Shown here: positions 17,815 to 25,549 of the stretch, piece by piece
How the letters are laid out: the number at the start of each line of letters is the position of its first letter
Position numbering within the stretch: position 1 is the stretch's first letter
Assembly: GCF_025465275.1 (NCBI RefSeq)
Contig: NZ_JAODNK010000007.1
Coordinates: 1 to 64,000, forward strand
Length of the DNA: 64,000 nucleotides
Source: Nocardia sp.
GTDB lineage: Bacteria; Actinomycetota; Actinomycetes; Mycobacteriales; Mycobacteriaceae
Direction of reading: 5' to 3'
The notes under the pieces: generated by a model
Databases searched by the model: none
The model's input: the letters and a program-made list of their open reading frames with translations, nothing else
What the model was told of the DNA's origin: nothing
Program-made: the position numbers and the translations under genes

Positions 17815-18605
17815 GCCGACTGAAGACAGGACTGCTCGACGACAAGGTCGTCGTGATGAGCGGCGTCGGACCGGGCCTCGGCCGGTCCATCTGCCTGGAG
17901 GCCGCTGCGGCCGGCGCGAAGGTGGTCCTCGCGGCGCGCACCGAATCCAAGCTGAAGGAAGTCGCGGCCGAGATCGAGGCCGAGGGCGGTGAGGCGCTCT
18001 GCGTGCCGACCGATATCACCGATGACGAGCAGGTGCAGAACCTGCTCGCCCGCAGTGTGGACACCTTCGGCAAGGTTGATGTGCTGGTGAACAACGCCTT
18101 CTCGGTGCCGTCCATGAAGCCGTTGGCGCGCACCGACTTCCAGCAGATTCGCGACAGCATCGAACTCACGGTGCTCGGCGGGCTGCGGATGACGCAGGCG
18201 TTCACCGAGGTCCTCACCGAGACCAAGGGCAATGTCGTCATGATCAATTCGGCGGTGCTGCGGCACTCCGAGCCCCGCTACGGCAGCTACAAGGTCGCCA
18301 AATCGGCGCTGCTGGCCATGTCGCAGACGCTGGCGACCGAGCTGGGGGAGAAGGGTATTCGCGTCAATACCGTTGCCCCCGGCTACATTTGGACCGAACA
18401 GCTGAAGTGGTACTTCGGCGAGATCGCCAAGAAGTACGGGATCACGCAGGAACAGGTGTACCAGCAGACCGCCTCCAAGTCCGATCTCAAGCGGCTGCCG
18501 CTGCCCGATGAGATCGCCCAGGCCGTCGTCTTCCTTGCCTCGCCGTGGGCCAATGCCATTACCGGCCAGACCCTCGATGTCAACTGCGGCGAGTACCACG
18601 TCTGA
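17811..18605 (+). CDS. SDR family oxidoreductase (Rv3530c-like)
   Basis: 264 aa. The nucleotide motif S-G-V-G-P-G-L-G replaces the usual TGxxxGIG but keeps all three glycines. 'DVLVNNAF', the catalytic Ser in 'VVMINSAV' and Y-K-V-A-K are all present, so it should be active. ATGA overlap with the DUF1214 gene indicates translational coupling. In the operon context it probably modifies the alcohol or ketone of the molecule that is then sulfated. That link is inference. Confidence 0.92.
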   Translation: MSRLKTGLLDDKVVVMSGVGPGLGRSICLEAAAAGAKVVLAARTESKLKEVAAEIEAEGGEALCVPTDITDDEQVQNLLARSVDTFGKVDVLVNNAFSVPSMKPLARTDFQQIRDSIELTVLGGLRMTQAFTEVLTETKGNVVMINSAVLRHSEPRYGSYKVAKSALLAMSQTLATELGEKGIRVNTVAPGYIWTEQLKWYFGEIAKKYGITQEQVYQQTASKSDLKRLPLPDEIAQAVVFLASPWANAITGQTLDVNCGEYHV

Positions 18606-18615
18606 ATACGAACGA

Positions 18616-18646
18616 CCGGGAGTCCCTGCGCGACAGGGGCTCCCGG
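18616..18646 (+). other. Intra-operon hairpin before the sulfotransferase gene
   Basis: A 13-bp stem (18616-18628 with 18634-18646, CCGGGAGTCCCTG/CAGGGGCTCCCGG, one T-G pair) and a 5-base loop sit between the SDR stop and the sulfotransferase Shine-Dalgarno. No U-run follows. It may act as a partial terminator or mRNA stabiliser that sets sulfotransferase output apart from the upstream genes. Confidence 0.6.
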
Positions 18647-18666
18647 CTCCAGAAGGAGTTCTACCT

Positions 18667-19800
18667 ATGAGCGCACGCACCTCCGTCGGCACCGTCGAGG
18701 ATCTGCACGCCTCGGCCACCCGGGTCTGCGGCCTCGAAGATTTCGGCTCGGACGACTACCTGGAGGGCCTGAGCGTCCTGTTGGAGTCGTACCAGCGCGA
18801 TGCCGGGCTCACCGAGCTCGGCTCCAAGATGAGCCGCTACTTCCTGCGCGGGGCACTCGTCGCCCGGGCACTGAGCGAGGCCTCCTGGAAGGCCAATCCC
18901 GGTTATGCCGAAACCCCGGTCGCCAGGCCGATTTTCGTGACCGGGCTGCCGCGCACCGGCACCACCGCACTGCATCGGCTGCTGGCCGCCGATCCGGGGC
19001 ATCAGGCGCTGGAGATGTGGCTGGCGGACTTCCCGCAGCCGCGGCCGCCGCGCGACACCTGGGCCGACAATCCCATCTACCAGCGCATCGACGCCGGATT
19101 CGCGCAGCATCGCATCGAGAATCCGGAATTCATGGGCGTGCACTACATGAGCGCCGCCGATGTGGAGGAGTGCTGGCAGCTGCTGCGGCAGACGGGCAAA
19201 TCCATCGCCTACGAGTCGCTGGCCTATCTGCCGACCTATTCGCAGTGGCTGCGCAAGCAGGACTGGACCGACTCCTACACGCGGCACAAGAAGAACCTGC
19301 AGCTCATCGGGCTCGGTGACAGCCGGCGCTGGGTGCTCAAGAATCCGAGCCATCTGTTCGCGCTGGACGCGCTCATGGCCGTGTACCCGGATGCGCTCAT
19401 CATCCAGACCCATCGTGATCCGGTGACGATTGTCGGCTCGTCGTGCAGCCTCTCCGATCAGGCGGCGGCGGGCTGGTCCACCACCTTCGTCGGCGACAAG
19501 ATCGGTGAGACGCAGCTGGAGCTGTGGTCGCGCGGGCTGCGCGAGTTCACCGCCGCGCGGGCGCGCTACAACCCGAAGCAGTTCATCGATATCGAATTCG
19601 ACGAGCTGCGGGCCGATCCGATGGGGACCGTGGAGAAGATCTACACCTCCTTCGGGCTGGAGTTCTCCGATCCGGCGCGCGCCTCGATGGATTCGCTCGA
19701 CGAGGAGAGCAAGAGCGGTGACCGCAAGCCGGTGCACCGCTACTCGCTGGCCGATTACGGGCTGACCGAAGACCAGGTCAGGGCCGCATTCGAAGCCTGA
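18667..19800 (+). CDS. PAPS-dependent sulfotransferase (Sulfotransfer_3 type, Rv3529c-like)
   Basis: 377 aa. The 5'-phosphosulfate-binding loop is 'FVTGLPRTGTTALHRLLA' (about 90-107). The 3'-phosphate-binding element is 'IIQTHRDPVTIVGS' with Arg and Ser conserved. 'RWVLKNPSHL' and 'FIDIEFDELRADP' are typical of the bacterial stf family. It would move sulfate from PAPS to a hydroxyl of an unknown acceptor, likely a lipid or sterol-like molecule. No membrane segment or signal peptide. ATG 18667 follows AGAAGGAG at ideal spacing. Last gene of the operon that starts with cysD, so its donor is made by its own operon. Confidence 0.9.
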   Translation: MSARTSVGTVEDLHASATRVCGLEDFGSDDYLEGLSVLLESYQRDAGLTELGSKMSRYFLRGALVARALSEASWKANPGYAETPVARPIFVTGLPRTGTTALHRLLAADPGHQALEMWLADFPQPRPPRDTWADNPIYQRIDAGFAQHRIENPEFMGVHYMSAADVEECWQLLRQTGKSIAYESLAYLPTYSQWLRKQDWTDSYTRHKKNLQLIGLGDSRRWVLKNPSHLFALDALMAVYPDALIIQTHRDPVTIVGSSCSLSDQAAAGWSTTFVGDKIGETQLELWSRGLREFTAARARYNPKQFIDIEFDELRADPMGTVEKIYTSFGLEFSDPARASMDSLDEESKSGDRKPVHRYSLADYGLTEDQVRAAFEA

Positions 19801-19823
19801 CGGATCGCCGGAGTCCTTCCAGA

Positions 19824-19867
19824 TATGGTTAGCATCACCTAAACGGTCTATGGTTAGCGTCGCCTAA
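19824..19867 (+). promoter_or_regulatory. Tandem iron-box-like (IdeR/DtxR) sites
   Basis: Two direct 19-bp copies, 19824-19842 (TATGGTTAGCATCACCTAA) and 19849-19867 (TATGGTTAGCGTCGCCTAA), 25 bp apart. Against the DtxR/IdeR consensus TWAGGTWAGSCTWACCTWA they match 16/19 and 15/19. They lie 40-83 bp before the ATG of the downstream lipoprotein gene, where an operator would overlap the promoter. Confidence 0.6.
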
Positions 19868-19906
19868 CTGCGGAACCACGTGGTGTGGACTGGAAGGACG
19901 AGGGAA

Positions 19907-21286
19907 ATGAACGGACGCTGGGACGGCTCTGCGCACACGCGCACCCGTCACGCCGCACCGATGCGCAAGAACCTGATGCGCATCACCGCAGTCGGTGCGG
20001 CGCTGCTGCTCGCTGCCGCTTGCTCGAAGTCGGAGCCGGACGCGACAGATGTGAAGTCGCTGGACGGCAACCACTACACACAGATCAATCTGGCTGCCAA
20101 CAAGGACTCCTACAAGGCGCAGTTCACCTACCCGGACATGGTGAATGCCTGGGGCATTGCCGATCGGCCCAAGGGCGCGGGCGGCCACTTCTGGGTCGGC
20201 GCGGGCGGCAAGTCCTTCCAGTTCGTCGGTGACGTCACCAAGTCGCCGGATGCCAAGTACCAGAAGATGTTCCAGGATCCGCTGAAGGTCGTCACGATTC
20301 CGGGCGCGGATGCCGTGGTCGGCGATGACGACGACAGTGAGGGCAAGACCACCGGCGTCATCTTCAATCCGGCGCCCATCACCTCCGATATCTTCGCCGT
20401 GCACGATCAACCGGTCAGTTACGACGGCAAGGACGAAAAGCTCACCGGCTCGGCGCGATTCATCTTCGCCACCGACTCCGGCAAGATCTCCGGCTGGACC
20501 GAACAGGGCGCCACGCCCGGCGCGGTCGTGCGGCACGACGGCCCGGCCGTACTCGAATTCGACGGCACCGCACAGGGAATGAGCTTCAAGGGCATTTCCC
20601 TGAGCCCCGACGGCACCAAGCTGATCGCCGCCGACTTCGGCTCCGACCCGCAGGTTCGCACCTTCGACAAGGACTGGAAGCTGGTGTCCACCACCGGTTT
20701 CGCCAATCCCTTCGCCACCGGTGACGCCGTCGACGCGGCCGACGCGAGCAAGGGCAAGAAGGTCAAGATCGGCGATCCCGCGCCGTTCAATGTCGCCACC
20801 ATCGGCAACCGCATCTTCGTCACCTACGCCATCACGCAGGCCGACGAGAAGGATGCCACCAAGATCTACAAGGGCGAAGAGAACAAGCTCGACAAGGATC
20901 AGGAAGCCTCTGCCAAGGGCAAGCCCGAAAAGGGCAAGGTTGCCGAGTTCGACGCGAGCGGCAAGCTCGTCCGCACCCTCGACGACGGCGGCCGCTTCAA
21001 CGCCCCCTGGGGCGTCACCCTCGCGCCCCAGGGCTTCGGCCCCCTCTCCGGCAAGCTGCTGGTAGGCAACTTCGGCGGCGCCGGCCACCTGCTCGCCTTC
21101 GACGATTCCACGGGCAAGTTCCAGGACTACGCCCGTGATGCCGACGGCAAGCCCATCGCCATCGACGGCCTCTGGGGCCTGCTCTTCGGCAATGGTGAAA
21201 GCCTCGGCGACACCGACGCGCTGTACTTCACCGCTGGGCCGAAGGACGAGACCGACGGCTTGTTCGGCACGCTCCGCTTGAAGTAA
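19907..21286 (+). CDS. TIGR03118-family lipoprotein
   Basis: 459 aa. An N-terminal signal with lipobox LAAAC (Cys about 39) is followed by a beta-propeller-like repeat protein. It has 'YPDMVNAWGIADRPKGAGGHFWVG', 'GVIFNPAP', 'NAPWGVTLAPQGFG' and 'IDGLWGLLFGN' segments, characteristic of the TIGR03118 family of extracellular proteins of unknown role. A Lys/Asp-rich insert (about 320-345) is present. ATG 19907 has GGAAGGACGAGGGAA upstream. Two iron-box-like repeats precede it, hinting at iron-dependent expression. Monocistronic with its own terminator. Confidence 0.85.
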   Translation: MNGRWDGSAHTRTRHAAPMRKNLMRITAVGAALLLAAACSKSEPDATDVKSLDGNHYTQINLAANKDSYKAQFTYPDMVNAWGIADRPKGAGGHFWVGAGGKSFQFVGDVTKSPDAKYQKMFQDPLKVVTIPGADAVVGDDDDSEGKTTGVIFNPAPITSDIFAVHDQPVSYDGKDEKLTGSARFIFATDSGKISGWTEQGATPGAVVRHDGPAVLEFDGTAQGMSFKGISLSPDGTKLIAADFGSDPQVRTFDKDWKLVSTTGFANPFATGDAVDAADASKGKKVKIGDPAPFNVATIGNRIFVTYAITQADEKDATKIYKGEENKLDKDQEASAKGKPEKGKVAEFDASGKLVRTLDDGGRFNAPWGVTLAPQGFGPLSGKLLVGNFGGAGHLLAFDDSTGKFQDYARDADGKPIAIDGLWGLLFGNGESLGDTDALYFTAGPKDETDGLFGTLRLK

Positions 21287-21298
21287 TCCCCCGTATGA

Positions 21299-21334
21299 CG
21301 AAGGCCCCGAGTCGATTCCGGCTCGGGGCCTTCG
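21299..21334 (+). terminator. Intrinsic terminator
   Basis: A 13-bp perfect stem CGAAGGCCCCGAG/CTCGGGGCCTTCG (21299-21311 with 21322-21334), 13 bp after the lipoprotein gene stop. Similar in sequence to the qcrB terminator at 43541. Confidence 0.88.
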
Positions 21335-21447
21335 TGTCAGCCCTGAGTTGCCGCGCACAAGCTGGTCTGCCGCGCACGAAATCGCCGGCGAATCGATGTG
21401 CGCCCGGCGAAAACGTGCGCACGACACGGCGGTTCGAGCCGTGCGGG

Positions 21448-21678
21448 TCAGCGCCAGGCTGGACGCAGAGTGGTCGAATGATCCAGGGCGCGTTCTCCGC
21501 CTCTGGTCGCGTTCACGAGTTCGGGGTCGTGGCGTACGTACACGCTGTAGTAGCCGAGGGCGACAGCGCCGAGCCAGCCCACGAGTAGGTTCCCGACTCC
21601 GGGGTGGAAGATCGCGAAAGCAAAGAAGGTGACCACGACCGCCGCGACAACCGCGCAGTCGAGAATCTTCCCATTCAC
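21448..21678 (-). CDS. Small two-helix membrane protein
   Basis: 76 aa. Two hydrophobic helices lie at about 5-22 ('LDCAVVAAVVVTFFAFAIF') and about 26-44 ('VGNLLVGWLGAVALGYY'), with a soluble tail ending in TLRPAWR. The start GTG 21678 is set by AGGAG seven bases upstream. The longer frame up to 21777 begins with unlikely Cys/Arg-rich residues. No known family recognised. It converges with the lipoprotein gene. Confidence 0.65.
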   Translation of the reverse strand: MNGKILDCAVVAAVVVTFFAFAIFHPGVGNLLVGWLGAVALGYYSVYVRHDPELVNATRGGERALDHSTTLRPAWR

Positions 21679-22029
21679 CGAATTTCTCCTGTTCCAGCCA
21701 CGGCAAAGTGGCCCATAGGTGCTGAGCTGGTGCGCCACAAGCGCTTTCATCGCATACCGGCGGCATCGGACGAGCACTGCTCGCGGGCCGGGCTGTCATT
21801 CACAGCAATATGACAGTAAGGCCATCCGATGGTCCAAGTAAAGCGATTCATCATGCGATGGGATGACTTATTTTTCCGAATGGGCCTATTCCGTATGACT
21901 TTCGTATTGAAGGCGCCGAAATGCGAAAAGGAAACGTAAATCCGAGTAATCGATACCCGAAAATGCCGAACCACGGTCGGGTTTGGGTCTGAGGGTTATC
22001 TGGCTGAGTCGGTATGCCAGAATTCGCCG
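21679..22029. other. Low-GC intergenic region
   Basis: About 350 bases between divergent genes, with markedly lower GC around 21830-21970 than its surroundings. No ORF with good coding character and no recognised RNA element. It probably holds the promoters of the membrane protein and phosphatase genes. Confidence 0.4.
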
Positions 22030-22746
22030 GTGGGCAGTCACCTGATCGACGTCGCGGTGGGTAGCGATGTCGGTAAACACTATTCGGCGAACTTCGATGT
22101 CACCTATCTGCGGGAGCGGCCGCTGCTGGCGGTGCTGGCCGACGGTATGGGAGATGGTGCGGGTAGTGCGGCCGCGGGGCGGAACGCGGTGGATATCTTT
22201 GTCGACTGTGTGGTGCGTGCGCCGGAAGTCGGGCCGGAGGTGCTGCGTGCTGCCGTGGCGGCGGCTCAGGACCGGGTGATTCGGATCGGACACGAATTGC
22301 GGATTCTGGCCGGGTGCACGCTGACTGCCATAGTCGCTGCGCCGCAGGGCTTTTGGCTGGTGCAGATCGGTGACTCTCGGGTATACCGGTTACGGGGCGG
22401 GTTGCTCGAGCTGTTGACGACCGACCATACAATGGCGTGGCTGGGGGCCGTGCACGGCTGGTATCCGTTCGACTCGGCGGAGGCCGGGGCGGCGCGGTAT
22501 CAATTGACCCGGTACGTCGGGCATGGGGGCGCACCGGAACCGGATGTGCTCAGCGTGACGATGAGACCGGGCGACCGATACCTGATGTGCACCGACGGCG
22601 TATCCGATCAGATCGGCTACAACGAGCTGCGGACTTTCCTCGGTCGCGATACCAAGCCACAGTCCGTGGTCGGCGAGCTGCTGGCTGCCTGCCATAGGGC
22701 GGGTGGAAGCGACAACGCCAGCGTCATCGTGATTCGTGTCGATTGA
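22030..22746 (+). CDS. PP2C-family serine/threonine phosphatase
   Basis: 238 aa stand-alone PPM phosphatase domain. Metal-binding motifs are V-L-A-D-G-M-G-D (about 35-42), 'VQIGDSRVYRLR', 'CTDGVSDQI' and the C-terminal 'GGSDNASVIVI'. All four key Asp positions are present, so it should be active on phospho-Ser/Thr. No membrane segment, unlike PstP. Start GTG 22030 has a weak Shine-Dalgarno. No kinase gene is next to it. Confidence 0.9.
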   Translation: MGSHLIDVAVGSDVGKHYSANFDVTYLRERPLLAVLADGMGDGAGSAAAGRNAVDIFVDCVVRAPEVGPEVLRAAVAAAQDRVIRIGHELRILAGCTLTAIVAAPQGFWLVQIGDSRVYRLRGGLLELLTTDHTMAWLGAVHGWYPFDSAEAGAARYQLTRYVGHGGAPEPDVLSVTMRPGDRYLMCTDGVSDQIGYNELRTFLGRDTKPQSVVGELLAACHRAGGSDNASVIVIRVD

Positions 22747-22764
22747 ATTCGGCATCCGGTCGGG

Positions 22765-23142
22765 TCAGAAGTGGTGGGGGCCGAAGCGGCCCCAGGCTAC
22801 GAAGGCGGCCAGGGCCAGGTAGATGAGGTTCAGGGCGGTGAACTTGGCTTCGCCGTTGCGGAGATGGGTGATTATTGCGCCGACCATCAGCAGGACCCAG
22901 CAGGTGGCGGTTATGGGGACCATGACCGGGGCGATGTCGAGGGCGGCGGGGAGGATCAGGCCGGCGGCGGCGAGGAGTTCCAGGACGCCCAGGGATTTGA
23001 TGAAGGAGGGGCTGGCGGTTTCGGTCCAGCCGCCGCCGGGGGTTGCGGCGAGTTTTTCCTTGGGGACGAAGGCTTTGCTGATTCCGCCTACCAGGGAGAC
23101 GGTGGCCAGTAGTCCGGTGACGATCCACAGGGTGAGGTTCAT
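22765..23142 (-). CDS. DoxX-like membrane protein
   Basis: 125 aa with four hydrophobic helices (about 3-20, 45-64, 70-90, 98-118) and the DoxX-like pattern 'GISKAF...FIKSLGVLELLAAAGLILP'. ATG 23142 follows AGGAGCAACCCC. Divergent from an ECF41-type sigma factor gene and preceded by an ECF41-like promoter, so it is probably the target of that sigma factor. Physiological role unknown; DoxX-like proteins are often tied to redox stress. Confidence 0.88.
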   Translation of the reverse strand: MNLTLWIVTGLLATVSLVGGISKAFVPKEKLAATPGGGWTETASPSFIKSLGVLELLAAAGLILPAALDIAPVMVPITATCWVLLMVGAIITHLRNGEAKFTALNLIYLALAAFVAWGRFGPHHF

Positions 23143-23178
23143 GGGGTTGCTCCTTGTACGTGATGGGGTTGTCCATGA

Positions 23179-23205
23179 GATGCCGGTGGACTGACTGCTG
23201 TGACA
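23179..23205 (-). promoter_or_regulatory. ECF41-type promoter for the DoxX-like gene
   Basis: On the minus strand: TGTCACA (23205-23199), 16 bases, then CATC (23182-23179). This fits the published ECF41 consensus (TGTCACA at -35, CGTC at -10) with one change in the -10 element. The ATG of the DoxX gene follows about 36 bases later. Confidence 0.7.
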
Positions 23206-23239
23206 GCTCGGCGGGGTGACGACCGTCACACGGGGCTGG

Positions 23240-23266
23240 TGTCACAGAATGTGGGGGATCGGCGTC
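23240..23266 (+). promoter_or_regulatory. ECF41-type promoter for the sigma gene
   Basis: TGTCACA (23240-23246), 16 bases, CGTC (23263-23266): an exact ECF41 consensus promoter pointing at the sigma factor gene, 75 bp before its ATG. It suggests autoregulation. Confidence 0.75.
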
Positions 23267-23341
23267 TTGTGTGGGACGTAGTCGAAATCGAGGACAGGAG
23301 CCACTCATGGGCAGCACATTCCGGATGCCGGGAGCGCGGTC

Positions 23342-24235
23342 ATGAGTGAGGACCGGCCGGACCCGGCTACCGAAGCATTTGTCGCGCACCGCAATCTGCT
23401 CTTCACCGTGGCCTACGAAATGCTCGGCTCGGCCGCCGACGCCGAGGACGTGCTACAGGAGGCGTGGCTGCGGTGGGCGGGCGTCGATCTCGCCATCGTG
23501 CAGGATCAGCGGGCGTATCTGGTGCGGATCACCACCCGGCAGGCGCTCACCCGGCTGCGAACCCTCGGGCGCCGCAGGGAGTCCTACGTCGGTCAGTGGC
23601 TGCCCGAACCGCTGCTGACCGCACCCGATGTGGCGGACGATGTCGAACTCGCCGAAAGCGTCTCGATGGCAATGCTTTTGGTGCTGGAGACGCTCGCCCC
23701 GACCGAGCGGGCGGTGTTCGTCCTGCGCGAGGTGTTCGATCTGGATTACAACGAGATCGCCGAAGCCGTCGACAAGAGCCCGGCCGCGGTCCGCCAAATC
23801 GCCCACCGCGCAAGGGCACATGTCGCCGCACGCCGCCCGCGCGGAGTGGTCTCCCAAGCCGAGACCCGCGGTGTGCTCGATGCGTTCCGGCAGGCGGTCG
23901 AAACAGGCGACCTGCAAAGCCTTCTCGACCTCCTCGCACCGGATGTTGTCGCCCTGGGCGACGGCGGCGGCGTCAAACAGGCCCTCCCGAAGCCCGTCGT
24001 GGGAGCCGACCGGGTGGCCCGCGTGCTGTCCGCCGGTTGGAGCAGGTTCGCTGCCGAGGCATCCTTCGAGCCGACCCAGGTCAACGGCTACCCGGCCCTG
24101 ATCCTCCGCCTCAATGGAGAACTCGACACCGTCATGGCCCTCCGCATAGACGACGGCTTGATCACCGGCCTCTACTCCGTCCGCAACCCCGCCAAGCTGT
24201 CCCGCATGGAGCAGGAAACCACCCTGCGCCGCTGA
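23342..24235 (+). CDS. ECF sigma factor, ECF41/SigJ type, with SnoaL-like C-terminal domain
   Basis: 297 aa. Sigma region 2 spans about 12-75 ('VAYEMLGSAADAEDVLQEAWLRW') and region 4 about 110-160 ('LAPTERAVFVLREVFDLDYNEIAEAV...AVRQIAHRAR'). A SnoaL-like domain follows (about 178-285, 'VLDAFRQAVETGDLQSLLDLLAPDVVALGDGGG'). This fused domain acts as the built-in regulator in ECF41 sigma factors, replacing an anti-sigma protein, and no anti-sigma gene is seen here. GGGAG lies before ATG 23342. Confidence 0.93.
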   Translation: MSEDRPDPATEAFVAHRNLLFTVAYEMLGSAADAEDVLQEAWLRWAGVDLAIVQDQRAYLVRITTRQALTRLRTLGRRRESYVGQWLPEPLLTAPDVADDVELAESVSMAMLLVLETLAPTERAVFVLREVFDLDYNEIAEAVDKSPAAVRQIAHRARAHVAARRPRGVVSQAETRGVLDAFRQAVETGDLQSLLDLLAPDVVALGDGGGVKQALPKPVVGADRVARVLSAGWSRFAAEASFEPTQVNGYPALILRLNGELDTVMALRIDDGLITGLYSVRNPAKLSRMEQETTLRR

Positions 24236-24247
24236 GTAATTCGAACT

Positions 24248-24805
24248 TCAGTCACCTTGGAAGAGCACAAGCGGCCCTGCGCTCATCCAATGCTGAAGCG
24301 GCGCGGTGAAACAGTTCCCGTCGAGATGGCTCGGATCGAGAATCGACATCGACACCGAGCGAAAATGGTACTGCCCGAGGCTACCTTCGAGGACGGCCGC
24401 CGGACCGACACCGAGATACGTGACGGGCCCATCGAGCGGCAGCATCCCGCCGTCCGCAGTCGGAAGGTGCACGGTGACGTGGCCGTCGCCACGGTCGGTG
24501 AGGCAGTCTCCCCCCGCCCTGCCGAGTGCGGGACGAGTGCCGGTGGTGACATCGACATCCCATACCCCGGCCTTGCTCGGATCGAGCAATCGATCACCCA
24601 ATCGGCCGGTGCAAGTAATCGACATGCCTCGGTCCTGGATGTGTTGCTGCGACGGAACCATGCTGATCCCCGGTGGTAGCGCCGTCTCATTTCCCGCGAT
24701 GAAGCACGTCGCAGTGCTCACCTCTGCGGCGGCCGCGTGCGTCGGCGCCAGGGTAACTCCGGCGACAGCAAGCAGCGACACGGTGAATACCGTCGAGCGG
24801 TACAT
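24248..24805 (-). CDS. Secreted hypothetical protein
   Basis: 185 aa. A signal peptide (MYRSTVFTVSLLAVAGVTLA, cleavage near THAAAA) leads to a beta-rich mature part with four Cys (ATCFI, ITCTG, GDCLT, GNCFT) that could form two disulfides. ATG 24805 follows GGGAGGGG. The stop lies 12 bp from the stop of the converging sigma gene. I recognise no family. Confidence 0.7.
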   Translation of the reverse strand: MYRSTVFTVSLLAVAGVTLAPTHAAAAEVSTATCFIAGNETALPPGISMVPSQQHIQDRGMSITCTGRLGDRLLDPSKAGVWDVDVTTGTRPALGRAGGDCLTDRGDGHVTVHLPTADGGMLPLDGPVTYLGVGPAAVLEGSLGQYHFRSVSMSILDPSHLDGNCFTAPLQHWMSAGPLVLFQGD

Positions 24806-25028
24806 ATTTCCCCTCCCACGTGCAAGAACTCCCGATGGTATGCGCGCTTCCGTTGCCCTGGTGGACAATTGACTAGATGAAGCCGATTGCCGGACGTGAG
24901 GCGCGGACCAGCCACCGGGGCAGCGGCATCGCCGCACCGCGCGCCCTGGCTGAAAAAGGCCACGCCGGCCTCGGAATAGGTCACACCGGTCCCTTGGCCG
25001 ACCGCCGCGAGATGGGTACGGTGCCGAG

Positions 25029-25532
25029 ATGCGATTCAAATCAAGGGGATTCGCAGGGCGCACTCTTCCGCCTCGCCTGGTGACACCACACCGACTGCGG
25101 ACGGTGATGAATATTGCTCCGCCACTGCTGTTCCTCGGCGTACGGGTGGAGCAATTTGCCGACGACTGGACCTCGGCGCGGGTGAGTTTGCGCGTGCGCC
25201 GATGGAACTCCAATCACAATGGCGCAGCGCCGGGTTGGTCACTGTTCGCCATGACCGATCCGTTCTTCGGGATGATGGCCTACGGGCAGCTCGGCAGCGG
25301 ATACCGGGTGTGGAACACCACCGCTGAGATCGAGTTCCTCGCTCCGGGCCGTGGCAGGGTTCGGTCGACGATGCTGATGCCCCGCGCGCTCGTGAACGAC
25401 ATCCGCCGCGCAACTGCGGATGGAGCCAAATCGATCACCGAGCACGAGGCGGAAATTGTCGACTCGAACGGCGACCTGATTGCCCGCGCTCGGCAGCAGC
25501 TGTACGTCCGAAAGGCCGTCCACCGCAACTGA
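25029..25532 (+). CDS. DUF4442 hotdog-fold protein
   Basis: 167 aa. The hotdog-type pattern of DUF4442 is 'NIAPPLLFLGVRVEQFADDWTSARVSL', 'NGAAPGWSLFAMTDPFFGMMAYGQLG' and 'YRVWNTTAEIEFLAPGRGRVRSTM'. The family is thought to include acyl-thioester hydrolases or binding proteins. Start ATG 25029 is assumed; ATG 25107 (MNIAPPL) is a possible alternative. Stand-alone gene. Confidence 0.8.
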   Translation: MRFKSRGFAGRTLPPRLVTPHRLRTVMNIAPPLLFLGVRVEQFADDWTSARVSLRVRRWNSNHNGAAPGWSLFAMTDPFFGMMAYGQLGSGYRVWNTTAEIEFLAPGRGRVRSTMLMPRALVNDIRRATADGAKSITEHEAEIVDSNGDLIARARQQLYVRKAVHRN

Positions 25533-25549
25533 AATGCCTGCCTGGGGGG

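Noticed and set aside
19835..21799. 654-codon frame antisense to the TIGR03118 lipoprotein gene
   Set aside because: The sense frame has a lipoprotein signal, Shine-Dalgarno and terminator; the antisense frame has none.
24877..25083. 68-codon frame upstream of the DUF4442 gene
   Set aside because: No Shine-Dalgarno, no domain and overlap with the next gene; likely chance.
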